Part shown: positions 9,237 to 17,024 of the stretch, piece by piece
Numbering within the stretch: the first letter of the stretch is position 1
Layout: every line of letters begins with the position of its first letter
Source of the DNA: Deltaproteobacteria bacterium HGW-Deltaproteobacteria-2
Lineage (GTDB): Bacteria; Desulfobacterota; Syntrophia; Syntrophales; Smithellaceae
Assembly: GCA_002840505.1 (NCBI GenBank)
Contig: PHBC01000007.1
Span: 1-64,000, forward strand
Direction of reading: 5' to 3'
DNA length: 64,000 nt
Notes under the pieces: model-generated
What the model was told of the DNA's origin: nothing
The model's database searches: none
The model's input: only the letters and a program-made list of their open reading frames with translations
Translations under genes and position numbers: made by a program

Positions 9237-9431
9237 CTATTTTAAGAAATCAATACTCGGTGTCTTTTTTACTAATGCTGCATATTCGATCTCCATGCGC
9301 AGCGTTGATATAATTTTCCCTGTCGCGTTTGTTACTGCATTTGTTTGAGCGGGTGTTGCATCTCCCCTTCTCAATTTGTTGATCTGGTCTACTAATACGC
9401 TTCGTAAATCCTTTACTTTTTTAATTTCCAT
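9237..9431 (-). CDS. Small helical hypothetical phage protein
   Basis: A 64-residue protein made of two predicted helices with no motif I recognise. It overlaps the upstream zinc-finger gene by 11 bases, so it is probably translated from the same message by coupling. Many phages carry a similar short helical gene close to terminase. The function is unknown. Confidence 0.5.
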   Translation of the reverse strand: MEIKKVKDLRSVLVDQINKLRRGDATPAQTNAVTNATGKIISTLRMEIEYAALVKKTPSIDFLK

Positions 9432-9771
9432 GATTCCTTGCCTCCCTTTTTAAAGTTATGTTTAATCGAGCCAGTTCTATTAATTCTGGCGGTACCATTG
9501 CTTTGGGCAACTTTAACGAACACCTAACATAAGTATCTCTTAATTCTAGTCGATTCCTTTCCCCTTGTAATTTCTCTCTACAAATCAAGCATCTATGATG
9601 TTTATCTTTAGAAGTGTTTTGAGGTGTCATTTTATGACCCCTTTTGCAATATTCCATTCGTTCTTTTGGGTGCCGCCGAATCATATTTGCACACTTTCTA
9701 CAATGGCCCCACTTATCAAGATTTTTTCCGGTACGTGAATGGCCTCTCTTACAAATTGATTTATGGGACAT
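9421..9771 (-). CDS. Tandem zinc-finger protein (HNH-like Cys-rich family)
   Basis: A 116-residue protein with two repeats of the pattern CKRGH, about 15-20 residues, then CxxC. The first is at residues 7-30 (CKRGH, then CRKC) and the second at 43-70 (CKRGH, then CLIC). Each repeat supplies Cys, His, Cys, Cys and probably binds one zinc. This module is common in phage HNH-type proteins, but I see no clear catalytic HNH triad, so DNA binding without cleavage is possible. The gene overlaps its neighbours on both sides by about 11 bases, as in a coupled operon. Confidence 0.6.
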   Translation of the reverse strand: MSHKSICKRGHSRTGKNLDKWGHCRKCANMIRRHPKERMEYCKRGHKMTPQNTSKDKHHRCLICREKLQGERNRLELRDTYVRCSLKLPKAMVPPELIELARLNITLKREARNHGN

Positions 9772-9985
9772 CTACCTTCACCTTACTGCATTTAAAATTA
9801 GGCCTGATGTTGGAATGGAGATACTTTCCGATTGATTCCGCGCCGTGGAGATTAACAACTTCCTGTGGCGGCACACCCTCGTATTGAAAAACCCCACCAT
9901 TCTTGAACTGCACTTCCAATGCCTGACTCGCCGGATCGTAGCCGACCTCTGCGATATTCGATGATTTAACTTTGGTTCGTTCCAC
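9761..9985 (-). CDS. KTSC domain protein
   Basis: A 74-residue single-domain protein of the KTSC family, named after a C-terminal motif of its founding members. Visible family features are SSNIAEVGYDPASQALEVQF (N-terminal strands), GGVFQYEGVP, and the ESIGKYLHSNIRPNFKCSKV end. KTSC domains are found alone or fused to lysyl-tRNA-like or nuclease-like proteins and are frequent in phages. Their biochemical role is not established. The gene overlaps both neighbours (11 and 20 bases). Confidence 0.75.
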   Translation of the reverse strand: MERTKVKSSNIAEVGYDPASQALEVQFKNGGVFQYEGVPPQEVVNLHGAESIGKYLHSNIRPNFKCSKVKVDVP

Positions 9986-10217
9986 TGATTCCTCCTTTTT
10001 CGTTAAGTTTCTTTTCTGTGTCCTCTGCGAATTTCTTGATGTTATTTAATAACTGTTCTGCCGGTTGCCCTATCGTGGCAGAAAAGCCATAAACTTCTTT
10101 AGACTGTGCCGCGAGGTCGGAATTTGCAGGTTCACCAAAATTAAAAACAATCAGGACTCTATCTTTTCTATCGTCACTCTTGATTGTCGGATCAAAAAAT
10201 ACACCGATTAGTTTCAT
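9966..10217 (-). CDS. Hypothetical phage protein, 83 residues
   Basis: Unrecognised. The N-terminal half looks like a small beta sheet (LIGVFFDPTIKSDDRKDRVLIVFNFG) and the C-terminal half is a charged helix (AEQLLNNIKKFAEDTEKKLNEK). Its ATG overlaps the stop of a 40-residue basic ORF (ATGA), and its end overlaps the KTSC gene, so it sits inside a tightly coupled chain downstream of terminase. Confidence 0.5.
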   Translation of the reverse strand: MKLIGVFFDPTIKSDDRKDRVLIVFNFGEPANSDLAAQSKEVYGFSATIGQPAEQLLNNIKKFAEDTEKKLNEKGGISGTNQS

Positions 10218-10336
10218 TTCTTCCCCCTGTAAGTCACTTTGATTCCTGCTAATAAATTCAATCGTTTCTTCTTAAAAGATCGTTTAAATCCCTTCCTGTA
10301 CTTATCCGTTGTCGGTTTTGTTCTGATATCGCTCAC
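10214..10336 (-). CDS. Small basic protein coupled to terminase (40 residues)
   Basis: A short frame with a GTG start that overlaps the terminase stop (GTGA). A GGAGGT ribosome site precedes it, and its TGA overlaps the ATG of the next gene. The product is very basic (about 15 Lys/Arg in 40 residues, including FKRSFKKKRL) and could bind nucleic acid. The spacing at both ends and the ribosome site make it likely to be translated. I do not recognise a family. Confidence 0.55.
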   Translation of the reverse strand: MSDIRTKPTTDKYRKGFKRSFKKKRLNLLAGIKVTYRGKK

Positions 10337-11685
10337 GTTGACCTCCACGTTCCCCGGCTCCCCTTTCTGAAATCCCCTCCCTGCTTTTTGGTTCCAAGCG
10401 TGGTTGAATACCCAACTGCAAACGTCCTAAATGCGTCCGCTCCATGACTTTCCCATGTATGCTCTGGATGATTTGACATGATCTTTTTATCCTCGTTGTA
10501 TTCTGCCCGATATCCTTCCAGCGCTGATATCCCCTGCCAGCATTTTGTTTTATCAAACCAGCAACGCGATAAAATATTCCGTACCGATCCGATCCCTGTC
10601 ATTACTGCTTGATTGTCACGGGCCCGTTGGACGATCACAACCGGTCTGATCCCTAGTTCCTCGGCCACTTCCTGACGTGATTTAGCAAACTCCCCTGATG
10701 ATAATTCTCTTACGGCTGCGTCATGCGGCATATAATGATCACCATAAACATAAGGGCGGGACTTTAATTCTTTGGCGTAGTGTTCCAGCCCATATCCAGA
10801 ACCTTCATAATAATCAATTACCCGAACCTGTTGTCCGGTGAACTGCATAAACCAAATTGTTGTTGAATCATCTACTCCCAAATCCCAAAATGTATAAACT
10901 TCAAGGCCGCTCGTCCATGGGACATCGGTAATGCGTCCCTCTTTATTGGCTAAAATCATTTGCTTGTTATAGTAGGCTCCCGGTTGCGCTCCCTCAAACG
11001 AGCAATGATATTCCTGATTAAATAGTGCCTCTCCAAGATCCTCCCCATGAGCTCCAATCATCTCTAATTTTATCTTTTGTAACTGTTCAGGCGTGAATAC
11101 CGGTGTTTTTGTAGCCGGCAACAACTCGGCAAACCACCCCGGCGCCACTTTTGCAAAATCATAGAGGCGCTTATAATGATTGTTCCCGCGCGAAGTGGAA
11201 ATAAACATCGCCCATCCTCCGTTTTCCTCTAGTATGGGGCTCAGGTAGGCCCATGATTGTGGGTCTGATAGTGCATACTCGGAATAAACAATGCCGATAG
11301 GAGGAGAGCCCACCAGCGCATTGTAATTATCGCTTCCAACCAACTGCCAACATGACCCGCTTTTAAACTCAATAAACATATCCGATTCACGGATTTTCGC
11401 ACGTATTGTTGCCGGAAATGCCTCGTCAATTCGCCGTTTCCCTGTGTGTGGATTAACAGCTTCCCATATTGCCTTTCTGCATTGATTAAACTGTGGGAGC
11501 ATATGCCAGTAATTACCGATTCTTTGTTGTGCTGCTGTGGCTGTGTAATGAAGTGCAATATCATCTTTGCCCCACCGACGATGAGCAACCTCAACAGCTC
11601 GCGTCCCTCCATTTTCCATATATATCCACAACGGCCTTTGGTCAGGTCGTGGTGCCCAATTATTTGGAAGAATTATCGTCGTCAC
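10333..11685 (-). CDS. Terminase large subunit
   Basis: A 450-residue packaging motor with ATPase and nuclease domains. The Walker A-like loop is RRWGKDD (about 36-42), the variant with Asp in place of Ser/Thr seen in several phage terminases. The Walker B region is GIVYSE (about 131-136) and the coupling motif is near STSRG. The RNase H-like nuclease half has FWDLGVDDS (first acidic pair, about 265), PHDAA, and HGADAFRTF (last Asp) near the C-terminus. The GTG start has a GAGGAA site and overlaps the small-subunit gene by 26 bases. It works with the small subunit at 11660 and the portal at 6061. Confidence 0.92.
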   Translation of the reverse strand: MTTIILPNNWAPRPDQRPLWIYMENGGTRAVEVAHRRWGKDDIALHYTATAAQQRIGNYWHMLPQFNQCRKAIWEAVNPHTGKRRIDEAFPATIRAKIRESDMFIEFKSGSCWQLVGSDNYNALVGSPPIGIVYSEYALSDPQSWAYLSPILEENGGWAMFISTSRGNNHYKRLYDFAKVAPGWFAELLPATKTPVFTPEQLQKIKLEMIGAHGEDLGEALFNQEYHCSFEGAQPGAYYNKQMILANKEGRITDVPWTSGLEVYTFWDLGVDDSTTIWFMQFTGQQVRVIDYYEGSGYGLEHYAKELKSRPYVYGDHYMPHDAAVRELSSGEFAKSRQEVAEELGIRPVVIVQRARDNQAVMTGIGSVRNILSRCWFDKTKCWQGISALEGYRAEYNEDKKIMSNHPEHTWESHGADAFRTFAVGYSTTLGTKKQGGDFRKGSRGTWRST

Positions 11686-12277
11686 TAAATTTCCTCACAA
11701 TCACGGTTATTGGTCCTCCATCTTTTCCGGAGTGCTCGGTTCTATCTGTAAATAATTTTAGATGTCGCCCTAACCGCTCTAAGTTTGCCCCTCTATCAGA
11801 CAATTTTATTTTTGTAAGAACCGCCATCCCGTCTTTTTCATCGCCAATTACCTTGTGAATTGTTTCTATTCCAGCGATTACGGCCGCATGATCAGGATCA
11901 AGCTCGTTAATTGGCTTTAATCTGCCATCGGAATCGTAAAAATCCCTAGAATCATAAAAAGATAGTTTTGCCAATTCAGCCAATACTTTATCTGCTGATA
12001 TTTCTAGGCGCTTATTTCTTTCCTCTTGTAATTCTTTAATTCTTCTCTTGATGTGAACCTTTGTAAACAGTCTTGACGCTAGTGTTTTCGCCGACTCATA
12101 AGGCGTTGTTGGATGCACCCGCATATACGCCCTCACCTGGCTACTTCCGGCCGCAAACTCCCGGCACAACCAATCCTCTTTATCCGTTAGTGCTTCTTGT
12201 TCTATTTTTGGTATTTTTTTATTACTTCTAACTGTTTGTTTTTTCTCTTTCTTTTTTTCTTTCTTTACTCTAGCCAT
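11660..12277 (-). CDS. Terminase small subunit
   Basis: A 205-residue DNA-recognition subunit that selects phage DNA and delivers it to the large subunit. It begins with a very basic tail (KKEKKKEKK), followed by a helix-turn-helix type region (ALTDKEDWLCREFAAGSSQVRAYMRVHP, then SAKTLASRLFTKVHIKRRI, about residues 28-80) typical of the Terminase_2 family. After it come a coiled-coil segment (ELQEERNKRLEISADKVLAELAKLSFYD) and a C-terminal part probably used to contact the large subunit. Its start overlaps the upstream zinc-ribbon gene by 13 bases. Confidence 0.88.
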   Translation of the reverse strand: MARVKKEKKKEKKQTVRSNKKIPKIEQEALTDKEDWLCREFAAGSSQVRAYMRVHPTTPYESAKTLASRLFTKVHIKRRIKELQEERNKRLEISADKVLAELAKLSFYDSRDFYDSDGRLKPINELDPDHAAVIAGIETIHKVIGDEKDGMAVLTKIKLSDRGANLERLGRHLKLFTDRTEHSGKDGGPITVIVRKFSDDDNSSK

Positions 12278-12606
12278 TTACCCTCCAACCATGCTTTAGG
12301 ATTTGCCGGCGGCTCTTTGGGAAGCGAAAGAATACAATCAATGATCTTCGCTGTGTCGTCGCCTTGCTTAATATGAGATTTTACAAAAACAGTTAAAGGC
12401 ACAACGCTCGGGTAAGAGGAAAATATTCCAGAATTGATCACTTTTAGGATATCCTTCTCCCGGGGAGAGCTCCAGTAAGGTGTTTTACAATGAGGGCAGA
12501 CTGTCGGCTTCTTAAAGTCTTTGGTCCCGGCATGGATTAAAACTTCCGGAGCCCATTCGTGACCGCAGCGGTAACACATAAATCCTATGATCGTAATTAC
12601 TGGCAT
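12265..12606 (-). CDS. Zinc-ribbon hypothetical phage protein
   Basis: A 113-residue protein with two CxxC knuckles, CYRC (about residues 10-13) and CPHC (about 37-40), so a zinc ribbon at the N-terminus. The rest is hydrophobic and helical without a known signature. It sits directly upstream of the terminase genes and 12 bp after SSB. A DNA-binding or packaging accessory role would fit but is only a guess. Confidence 0.55.
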   Translation of the reverse strand: MPVITIIGFMCYRCGHEWAPEVLIHAGTKDFKKPTVCPHCKTPYWSSPREKDILKVINSGIFSSYPSVVPLTVFVKSHIKQGDDTAKIIDCILSLPKEPPANPKAWLEGKWLE

Positions 12607-12617
12607 TCTATTACTCC

Positions 12618-12995
12618 TTAAAACGGCACATCATCAAGAGGCATACCATCGGCCGCTAATTGCTGGTCTTCTTTTTTATCGAGCATCTTCATATCGGCGG
12701 CAACAATTTCAGTCGTGTAATGTTTAATCCCGTCTTTATCTTCCCATGATCGGGTTTGAATACGACCCTCAATGAAAACAAGAGAGCCTTTTTTTAAATA
12801 GTTCCCGCATATCTCCGCTAGTTTTTTCCATGCGACAATCTTATGCCATTCAGTCTTTTGGACCTTCTCGCCGTTTTTATCTTTCCACTGTTCGGTGGTG
12901 GCAATAGAAAAAGTTGTTACCATTGTCCCGTCCGGCGTATATTTCACATCCGGATCTTTCCCGAGTCTTCCAATCAATGTTGCTTTGTTTAACAT
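12618..12995 (-). CDS. ssb: Single-stranded DNA-binding protein
   Basis: A 125-residue SSB with an OB fold: MLNKATLIGRLGKDPDVKYT, then VTTFSIATTEQW, TEWHKIVAW, LAEICGNYLKKGSLVFIEGRIQTRSWEDKDG. It ends in the acidic tip DDVPF that recruits replication and repair partners. I chose the ATG at 12995, 12 codons inside the open frame, because GGGGG lies just before it and the family begins exactly there. The linker before the tip is short for a cellular SSB, as in many phage copies. It likely serves phage replication and the recombination operon on the other strand. Confidence 0.92.
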   Translation of the reverse strand: MLNKATLIGRLGKDPDVKYTPDGTMVTTFSIATTEQWKDKNGEKVQKTEWHKIVAWKKLAEICGNYLKKGSLVFIEGRIQTRSWEDKDGIKHYTTEIVAADMKMLDKKEDQQLAADGMPLDDVPF

Positions 12996-13086
12996 TTTAC
13001 CCCCTTTGGCGGGGTGGACTTCCAACGCCACATCATACCCCTACGATATAGCGCTAAGGTAACGGAAGCCCACCCCATAGGTTTAT

Positions 13087-13386
13087 TTATTCTACTCGCT
13101 CATAAGTCTGTTCAAAAATATCAGGCTTACAGGCGTATAATTCACCTTTTACACCTTTGATGATCCAATCGTTCCATGAAACAACATAGACTCCTTCAAG
13201 AGTCCCTATTACTAACTGGTCTGTACCATTGGAATTAGGATAATCTTTGCACCATACAGCACCTTCTCCATGTTCCTTATTCCATGCCTGATTTAACCAG
13301 TCAGGCCATTCTGAATTATCTTGTCGTCGTTCTTTTGTCATTTGGAACGCTTCAATAACCACTGGTTTCTTTCTGAATTTTGCCAT
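13087..13386 (-). CDS. Conserved small phage protein of unknown function
   Basis: A 99-residue protein of a type widespread in phages: it starts with a basic FRKKPVVIEAFQ strand, has a central WPDWLNQAW segment, and ends with WIIKGVKGELYACKPDIFEQTYE, the part I recognise. No biochemical function is established for this family to my knowledge. A GGAG-type site precedes the ATG. It lies 12 bp after the DUF1376 gene in the replication block. Confidence 0.7.
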   Translation of the reverse strand: MAKFRKKPVVIEAFQMTKERRQDNSEWPDWLNQAWNKEHGEGAVWCKDYPNSNGTDQLVIGTLEGVYVVSWNDWIIKGVKGELYACKPDIFEQTYERVE

Positions 13387-13398
13387 AAACTTCCCTCC

Positions 13399-14277
13399 TT
13401 AATGTGCCGCTGCCGGCTGTGATCTTAATTGAATTCCCTTGAAAATATCTCCTATTGAGAATATTCCAGGCTTTTTAAATTCTTCTGCCGCTTTCTGATA
13501 ATCAGCAGCATTATATTTTTGGTTTTCACCGCCTTTATGAGTAAGCAAGGCAGCGTTTACCCATGGTGTTATTTTCTCCACTGTGCCCTTGTTTTTTATT
13601 AACGATTTAAGAACGTGGGTGATTGCTTTTGGATTTCTAGTTGCGATATTTGATTTTACAAAATTAATAATTTCAGTTTGCTCTTGAATGGAATTATATT
13701 GTTGTGAGGCCTCAATCATTGTTTCTTTTAGTTCTTTTAAAACAGCGTCCTTTTCATCGGTGGGTTTTTCCTCTGCGGGTGAGTTATCCACAGGAGTTTC
13801 GCTAATAGCTTTTATAGGGTTAGGGTTAGGGTTAGGGTTAGGGTTAGGGAGCTTTACCGGAATTATCCCCGTGCTTTCCTTTGGGTTATCCGCAGAAAAG
13901 CCGTGGCTTTCTTCGGTTTTAGTTGGACGACCGCCTAATTTCCCTTTTTCTGATTGTAATTCTCTGTATTTATCTTGCTTAGCTTTTTCTCTTGATAGAC
14001 GTTGAGACTCTATTTTATCATCAGTAACAATCAGGCAACCGAAAATCGCATTTTTAACTTTTTTCCAATCTTTTACAGAAATTTTCAAAAGTTTTGCTAA
14101 TTTTTGATCGTCATTCGGCAAAAAAGGCATTTCTTTGTCTTTGGCATTTTGCCACATATTCATCAAAATAATGGCGTAAAAAGCCTGTTCGTGCCCATCC
14201 ATTAATCGGACGTTTGGATCTCCGAAAAAGTCTGATGGATACATAGGAAAACAAGGTGACGTTTTTTTATTGGACAT
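13399..14277 (-). CDS. DUF1376-type phage replication protein with Pro-Asn repeat
   Basis: A 292-residue protein. Residues 1-100 carry the DUF1376 signature (PMYPSDFFGDPNVRLMDGHEQAFYAIILMNMWQNA), a winged-helix-like domain found in phage replication initiators and loaders. A basic linker (about 105-125) leads to a run of five Pro-Asn pairs (about 145-154) encoded by a telomere-like DNA repeat. The C-terminal half is helical and may contact a helicase. The gene is placed where lambda-type phages have the replication initiator/loader, so replication is a fair inference, but no ATPase motif is present. Confidence 0.7.
   Translation of the reverse strand: MSNKKTSPCFPMYPSDFFGDPNVRLMDGHEQAFYAIILMNMWQNAKDKEMPFLPNDDQKLAKLLKISVKDWKKVKNAIFGCLIVTDDKIESQRLSREKAKQDKYRELQSEKGKLGGRPTKTEESHGFSADNPKESTGIIPVKLPNPNPNPNPNPIKAISETPVDNSPAEEKPTDEKDAVLKELKETMIEASQQYNSIQEQTEIINFVKSNIATRNPKAITHVLKSLIKNKGTVEKITPWVNAALLTHKGGENQKYNAADYQKAAEEFKKPGIFSIGDIFKGIQLRSQPAAAH
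13816..13849 (+). repeat. Telomere-like hexanucleotide repeat (AGGGTT)5 AGGG
   Basis: Five perfect AGGGTT units followed by AGGG lie inside the DUF1376 gene. On the coding (minus) strand they spell alternating Pro and Asn codons. The plus strand has six GGG runs with TTA loops, which is enough for an intramolecular G-quadruplex. The perfect identity of every unit suggests recent slippage or selection on the DNA rather than on the peptide alone. Confidence 0.95.
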
Positions 14278-14292
14278 TTACCCCTTCCCCTT

Positions 14293-14493
14293 TTACCCTC
14301 TTGCTATTCTTCGATTAGCGAAAACTGTACGACGCATTTCTTTTCTTTTCCGGCGCTGATTCGGCTTGCTGTAATTGTGGAAAGTAGAAGCGCGAGGCAT
14401 TTGTTGTGCCCTCATAAAAGCTCTGTTTATTTTCTTATCAAATGCTCCCATCGCCATAGAAGCCAGCGCCAATAAATTATCCAGTTTACTCAT
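14293..14493 (-). CDS. Small basic hypothetical phage protein
   Basis: A 66-residue protein with a helical, mildly hydrophobic start (NLLALASMAMGAFDKKINRAF) and a very basic C-terminal half (NQRRKRKEMRRTVFANRRIARG). The charge suggests nucleic acid binding. There is a GGAG site before the ATG. It lies 7 bp after DUF1064 and 16 bp before the DUF1376 start. The family is not recognised. Confidence 0.5.
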   Translation of the reverse strand: MSKLDNLLALASMAMGAFDKKINRAFMRAQQMPRASTFHNYSKPNQRRKRKEMRRTVFANRRIARG

Positions 14494-14500
14494 AATCCTC

Positions 14501-14935
14501 CTAAACCACTTGTATTTTTATCCCGTAGAGTTCCTCAGTCTGCCGGCGCTTTAACTTCCCCATTGGAAGATCCCGGCCCTTCACTTCGATATATTCAATC
14601 TGTCCGTCTGTCCGGATCGCCATAAAATCCAGATAATGCCGCGTGCGTTTTCCGTTGTCGGCTACTCCTGGCAATAAAAAAGGCACCTGCAGAAGGAAAA
14701 ATTTAATTTCTCCCGCGTGTTGCCGTGCCTGTAATTCTCTAAACTGTTGAGCTTCTTTCTTACTGCCGAATTTTATCCCCTCGGCCTCTGTAATTTTGGC
14801 ATGGAATTTATTCTGTTTCTGATACGCCGCAAGCCATTCATCATGGGATAATCCCGGCGGAATCTTCTTATTCCTATTTTTCAGCGCTTCAAACTCTGCC
14901 ATTGTGTTTAATCTTAAGACGCTGTTTTTAGACAT
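14501..14935 (-). CDS. DUF1064 protein, PD-(D/E)XK nuclease-like
   Basis: A 144-residue protein of the DUF1064 family, predicted to have a restriction-endonuclease-like fold. Visible features are GIKFGSKKEAQQFRELQ (about residues 53-69, containing the early Glu), PFLLPG, then YLDFMAIRTDGQIEYIEVKGRDLP (about 102-125), which supplies the D-x(n)-E-x-K catalytic pattern (Asp, then EVK). In phages it occurs in replication/recombination blocks and may resolve branched DNA. The exact substrate is unknown. It lies 10 bp downstream of the TOPRIM gene. Confidence 0.78.
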   Translation of the reverse strand: MSKNSVLRLNTMAEFEALKNRNKKIPPGLSHDEWLAAYQKQNKFHAKITEAEGIKFGSKKEAQQFRELQARQHAGEIKFFLLQVPFLLPGVADNGKRTRHYLDFMAIRTDGQIEYIEVKGRDLPMGKLKRRQTEELYGIKIQVV

Positions 14936-14944
14936 AAATCCCCA

Positions 14945-15817
14945 TTACTTCATATTTTTAACAAACTTTTTTAACGATTTTTGATAAAGAATCCGTTCGT
15001 CGTTTTCTTGATCTAAAAGAGCATCATGTAAATCCAGATCAAAAATTTCACTAATTGCGTCTTCTAAAAGTTTCATTAGTTTTTCAGGTCTGACCGCATC
15101 AAGCTCGACTTGACCAAGCCCATCCCAATTTGCCGTTCTGCTATCTTTTGGCTTTGCCGGGGCCGGAGGAAGTTTCCATGCAACAACCTGCTCTTCCATC
15201 AGTGCGATGCGCTTAACTTCAACATCAACGCCAAATCGTGTAAGGTTTTCTTGAATGCTTCTTGGGATATCTTCTCCGGAAGGATCGTAGTCGCCGAAAT
15301 ATATAATTACTGGTAGTTTACCCTCGTCTGTTGCGTCGCAAAACCGCTTATATGATTCATATAGAAATGTTAAAGAGGGGTATCCCTTGCAAGCTCCAAG
15401 TGCAATATCCCATTTACGACATACTTCTTGAAAAACCCCCTGCAATGCTTTTTTCTCAATAAATATTTCTGGATAAATAGGTTGATTTTCCCATCTATTT
15501 TTATGATAACTTTCCATCCACGCTTTGATTTGATGTTGCCCGTTATCGATCTCGTTTTTAAGGATTGTTTCGTGGTAGGGCGTTTCTCCTATCATGCCCC
15601 TGTCAAGATCGGAAAACGTATCGAAAGAAATGAGATTATCCCAACGTGCATCAATCATTGCCGAGACTACGCGCTTGTAATGCTGAATGTCGTTGGTCAT
15701 ACCGAGGCCAACGAGTTGGTAATGCAATGAGCGTAGCGTTAAGACGCCCTTATCGTATTGGTCAACAACGTCTATCGAGTTTCTAATAATCCAGTCTTTT
15801 GTAAAAGTGTCTTTCAC
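14945..15817 (-). CDS. TOPRIM-domain protein resembling topoisomerase VI A / Spo11
   Basis: A 290-residue protein. Residues about 15-60 resemble the winged-helix part that precedes TOPRIM in Topo VI A-like proteins (TLRSLHYQLVGLGM, then KRVVSAMIDARWDNLISFD). The TOPRIM core follows: YPEIFIEKKALQGVF (catalytic Glu) and IIYFGDYDPSGEDIPRSIQENL (the DxD pair). I set the start at the GTG at 15817 because it overlaps the HNH stop (GTGA); the longer frame to 15943 runs inside the HNH gene. No B subunit is visible here, so strand cleavage by a complete topoisomerase is not supported. It may be a primase-like or nicking enzyme. Confidence 0.65.
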   Translation of the reverse strand: MKDTFTKDWIIRNSIDVVDQYDKGVLTLRSLHYQLVGLGMTNDIQHYKRVVSAMIDARWDNLISFDTFSDLDRGMIGETPYHETILKNEIDNGQHQIKAWMESYHKNRWENQPIYPEIFIEKKALQGVFQEVCRKWDIALGACKGYPSLTFLYESYKRFCDATDEGKLPVIIYFGDYDPSGEDIPRSIQENLTRFGVDVEVKRIALMEEQVVAWKLPPAPAKPKDSRTANWDGLGQVELDAVRPEKLMKLLEDAISEIFDLDLHDALLDQENDERILYQKSLKKFVKNMK

Positions 15818-16209
15818 GGTCTCCAACCCCTGATTCCTAACCTCTTCAACTCCGCCAGCAGCTTTTCTTTCTGTTCTTCCCGGTAAATCTCTGGCGCCAC
15901 GGTAATAATCTGATTCTTCCGCACGATCACTTCTTGCAGCCATTCGATGGTTCTGACCTGATAATAAATAATCATGGCCTCAAAGATTTTAGGCTGTGAA
16001 TGTGCTGATATTCTGCCGGTATGATGACTCTGACAGAGCCACAGGCAACTTTCCGGCGAATATCTGATAGACAGGTTGTCTTTTGTGAAAAAATGGTGTG
16101 GGTCGCATTCTGTATTTTTACATCCGGGCCACTCGCAACAATTATTTGCGCGAAGAGAAACGACCTCTCTCAAAAGGTCACGGAGATATTTATCAGAGAC
16201 TCGATTCAT
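15814..16209 (-). CDS. HNH-type endonuclease-like protein
   Basis: A 131-residue protein with the HNH arrangement. CCEWPGCKNTECDPHHFF (about residues 25-42) gives the zinc Cys residues and the DxHH core, SIRYSPESC follows, and LCQSHH (about 58-63) gives the last Cys and His ligands. A helical C-terminal tail follows. The ATG at 16209 overlaps the radical SAM stop (ATGA), and its own stop overlaps the TOPRIM start (GTGA). It could be a nicking or recombination enzyme of the phage. It does not interrupt another gene, so it is not behaving as a homing endonuclease. Confidence 0.75.
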   Translation of the reverse strand: MNRVSDKYLRDLLREVVSLRANNCCEWPGCKNTECDPHHFFTKDNLSIRYSPESCLWLCQSHHTGRISAHSQPKIFEAMIIYYQVRTIEWLQEVIVRKNQIITVAPEIYREEQKEKLLAELKRLGIRGWRP

Positions 16210-17024
16210 GCCGCCACCTGCTTTGAATGAATAATAGAAGGTCGAGCCCATTTCTTTTGAAATTTACCGCCAATAAAGTCGGGATTGCGCCAACCATCGT
16301 CATTACGCCAAAGCATAGCCATAGGCGTGAATCCTGCGGCCATCACGTCATTCATCCGCGAGGTTGCCTTTTCAATAGTATCTCCGTCATATCCGCACAG
16401 CACATAACAACGGAGAACATGACTGGCTTTTGTGAATCCGTGCTTCAATAAAAGATCGCCAGCTTCCCATAAAGGGAGGCGGTCGACGGGGCAGTCATAA
16501 GCAAAGAATAGTTGTTTGATGTTTAATTTTCTCAGTTCCTTGCAATGCCATGGCTTTAGGCGAGACGCTTCCAGACCGCCGGTAAATTCAATCTCTTTTT
16601 GCCGTGATAGCATTCCAAATACTTTTTTAATGTGATTATCCGAACAGGCCAGAAAATTATCATCGAGAATATTATGCCCTTCAGTTATAGGCAATTCTCT
16701 GACATGACCAAATTTTCGAGGCACGGCACAAAACCAACAATGATTAGGACATCCGCGTGATGTTATGACATAACCCTTTCTGAGATACATTCCCGGAATA
16801 AAATCACCTTGGCAATTCCTTGTACCCGGTCCGCCGATCTTCACGGTTGCGCGTGATTTCCATTGTTTCGCTAACCACTCGGCGCGGGGTAAATCCCATG
16901 TGAAGGTAACGGAAATATGAACCTCGTCGGCCTCGTCGAATAATCCCGGCGGTCTATTTATTCGGACAAGATCATCATCCGGAGTCGCTTTAGTCTTACG
17001 CGGGAATACTCGGATTATTTTCAT
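16206..17024 (-). CDS. Phage-encoded radical SAM protein
   Basis: A 272-residue protein with the radical SAM iron-sulfur motif CPNHCWFC (Cys 92, 96 and 99; CX3CX2C), the GGLEAS-type SAM contact (about residues 148-153), and a truncated barrel. The N-terminal 85 residues resemble a shortened B12-binding-type Rossmann half (VKIGGPG) as in B12-dependent radical SAM enzymes, but the cobalamin motif is missing. Start and stop both overlap neighbours by ATGA. The substrate is unknown. Its place in an early, coupled chain with two Cys-rich microproteins and nuclease-like genes is unusual. Confidence 0.8.
   Translation of the reverse strand: MKIIRVFPRKTKATPDDDLVRINRPPGLFDEADEVHISVTFTWDLPRAEWLAKQWKSRATVKIGGPGTRNCQGDFIPGMYLRKGYVITSRGCPNHCWFCAVPRKFGHVRELPITEGHNILDDNFLACSDNHIKKVFGMLSRQKEIEFTGGLEASRLKPWHCKELRKLNIKQLFFAYDCPVDRLPLWEAGDLLLKHGFTKASHVLRCYVLCGYDGDTIEKATSRMNDVMAAGFTPMAMLWRNDDGWRNPDFIGGKFQKKWARPSIIHSKQVAA

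Noticed and set aside
13816-13849. CRISPR or integration hot-spot repeat
   Set aside because: Uninterrupted hexamers without spacers inside a coding frame; simple tandem repeat.
15814-16209. HNH gene as a homing endonuclease
   Set aside because: It does not interrupt any gene or intron and is joined by stop-start overlaps to both neighbours, as a regular operon member.
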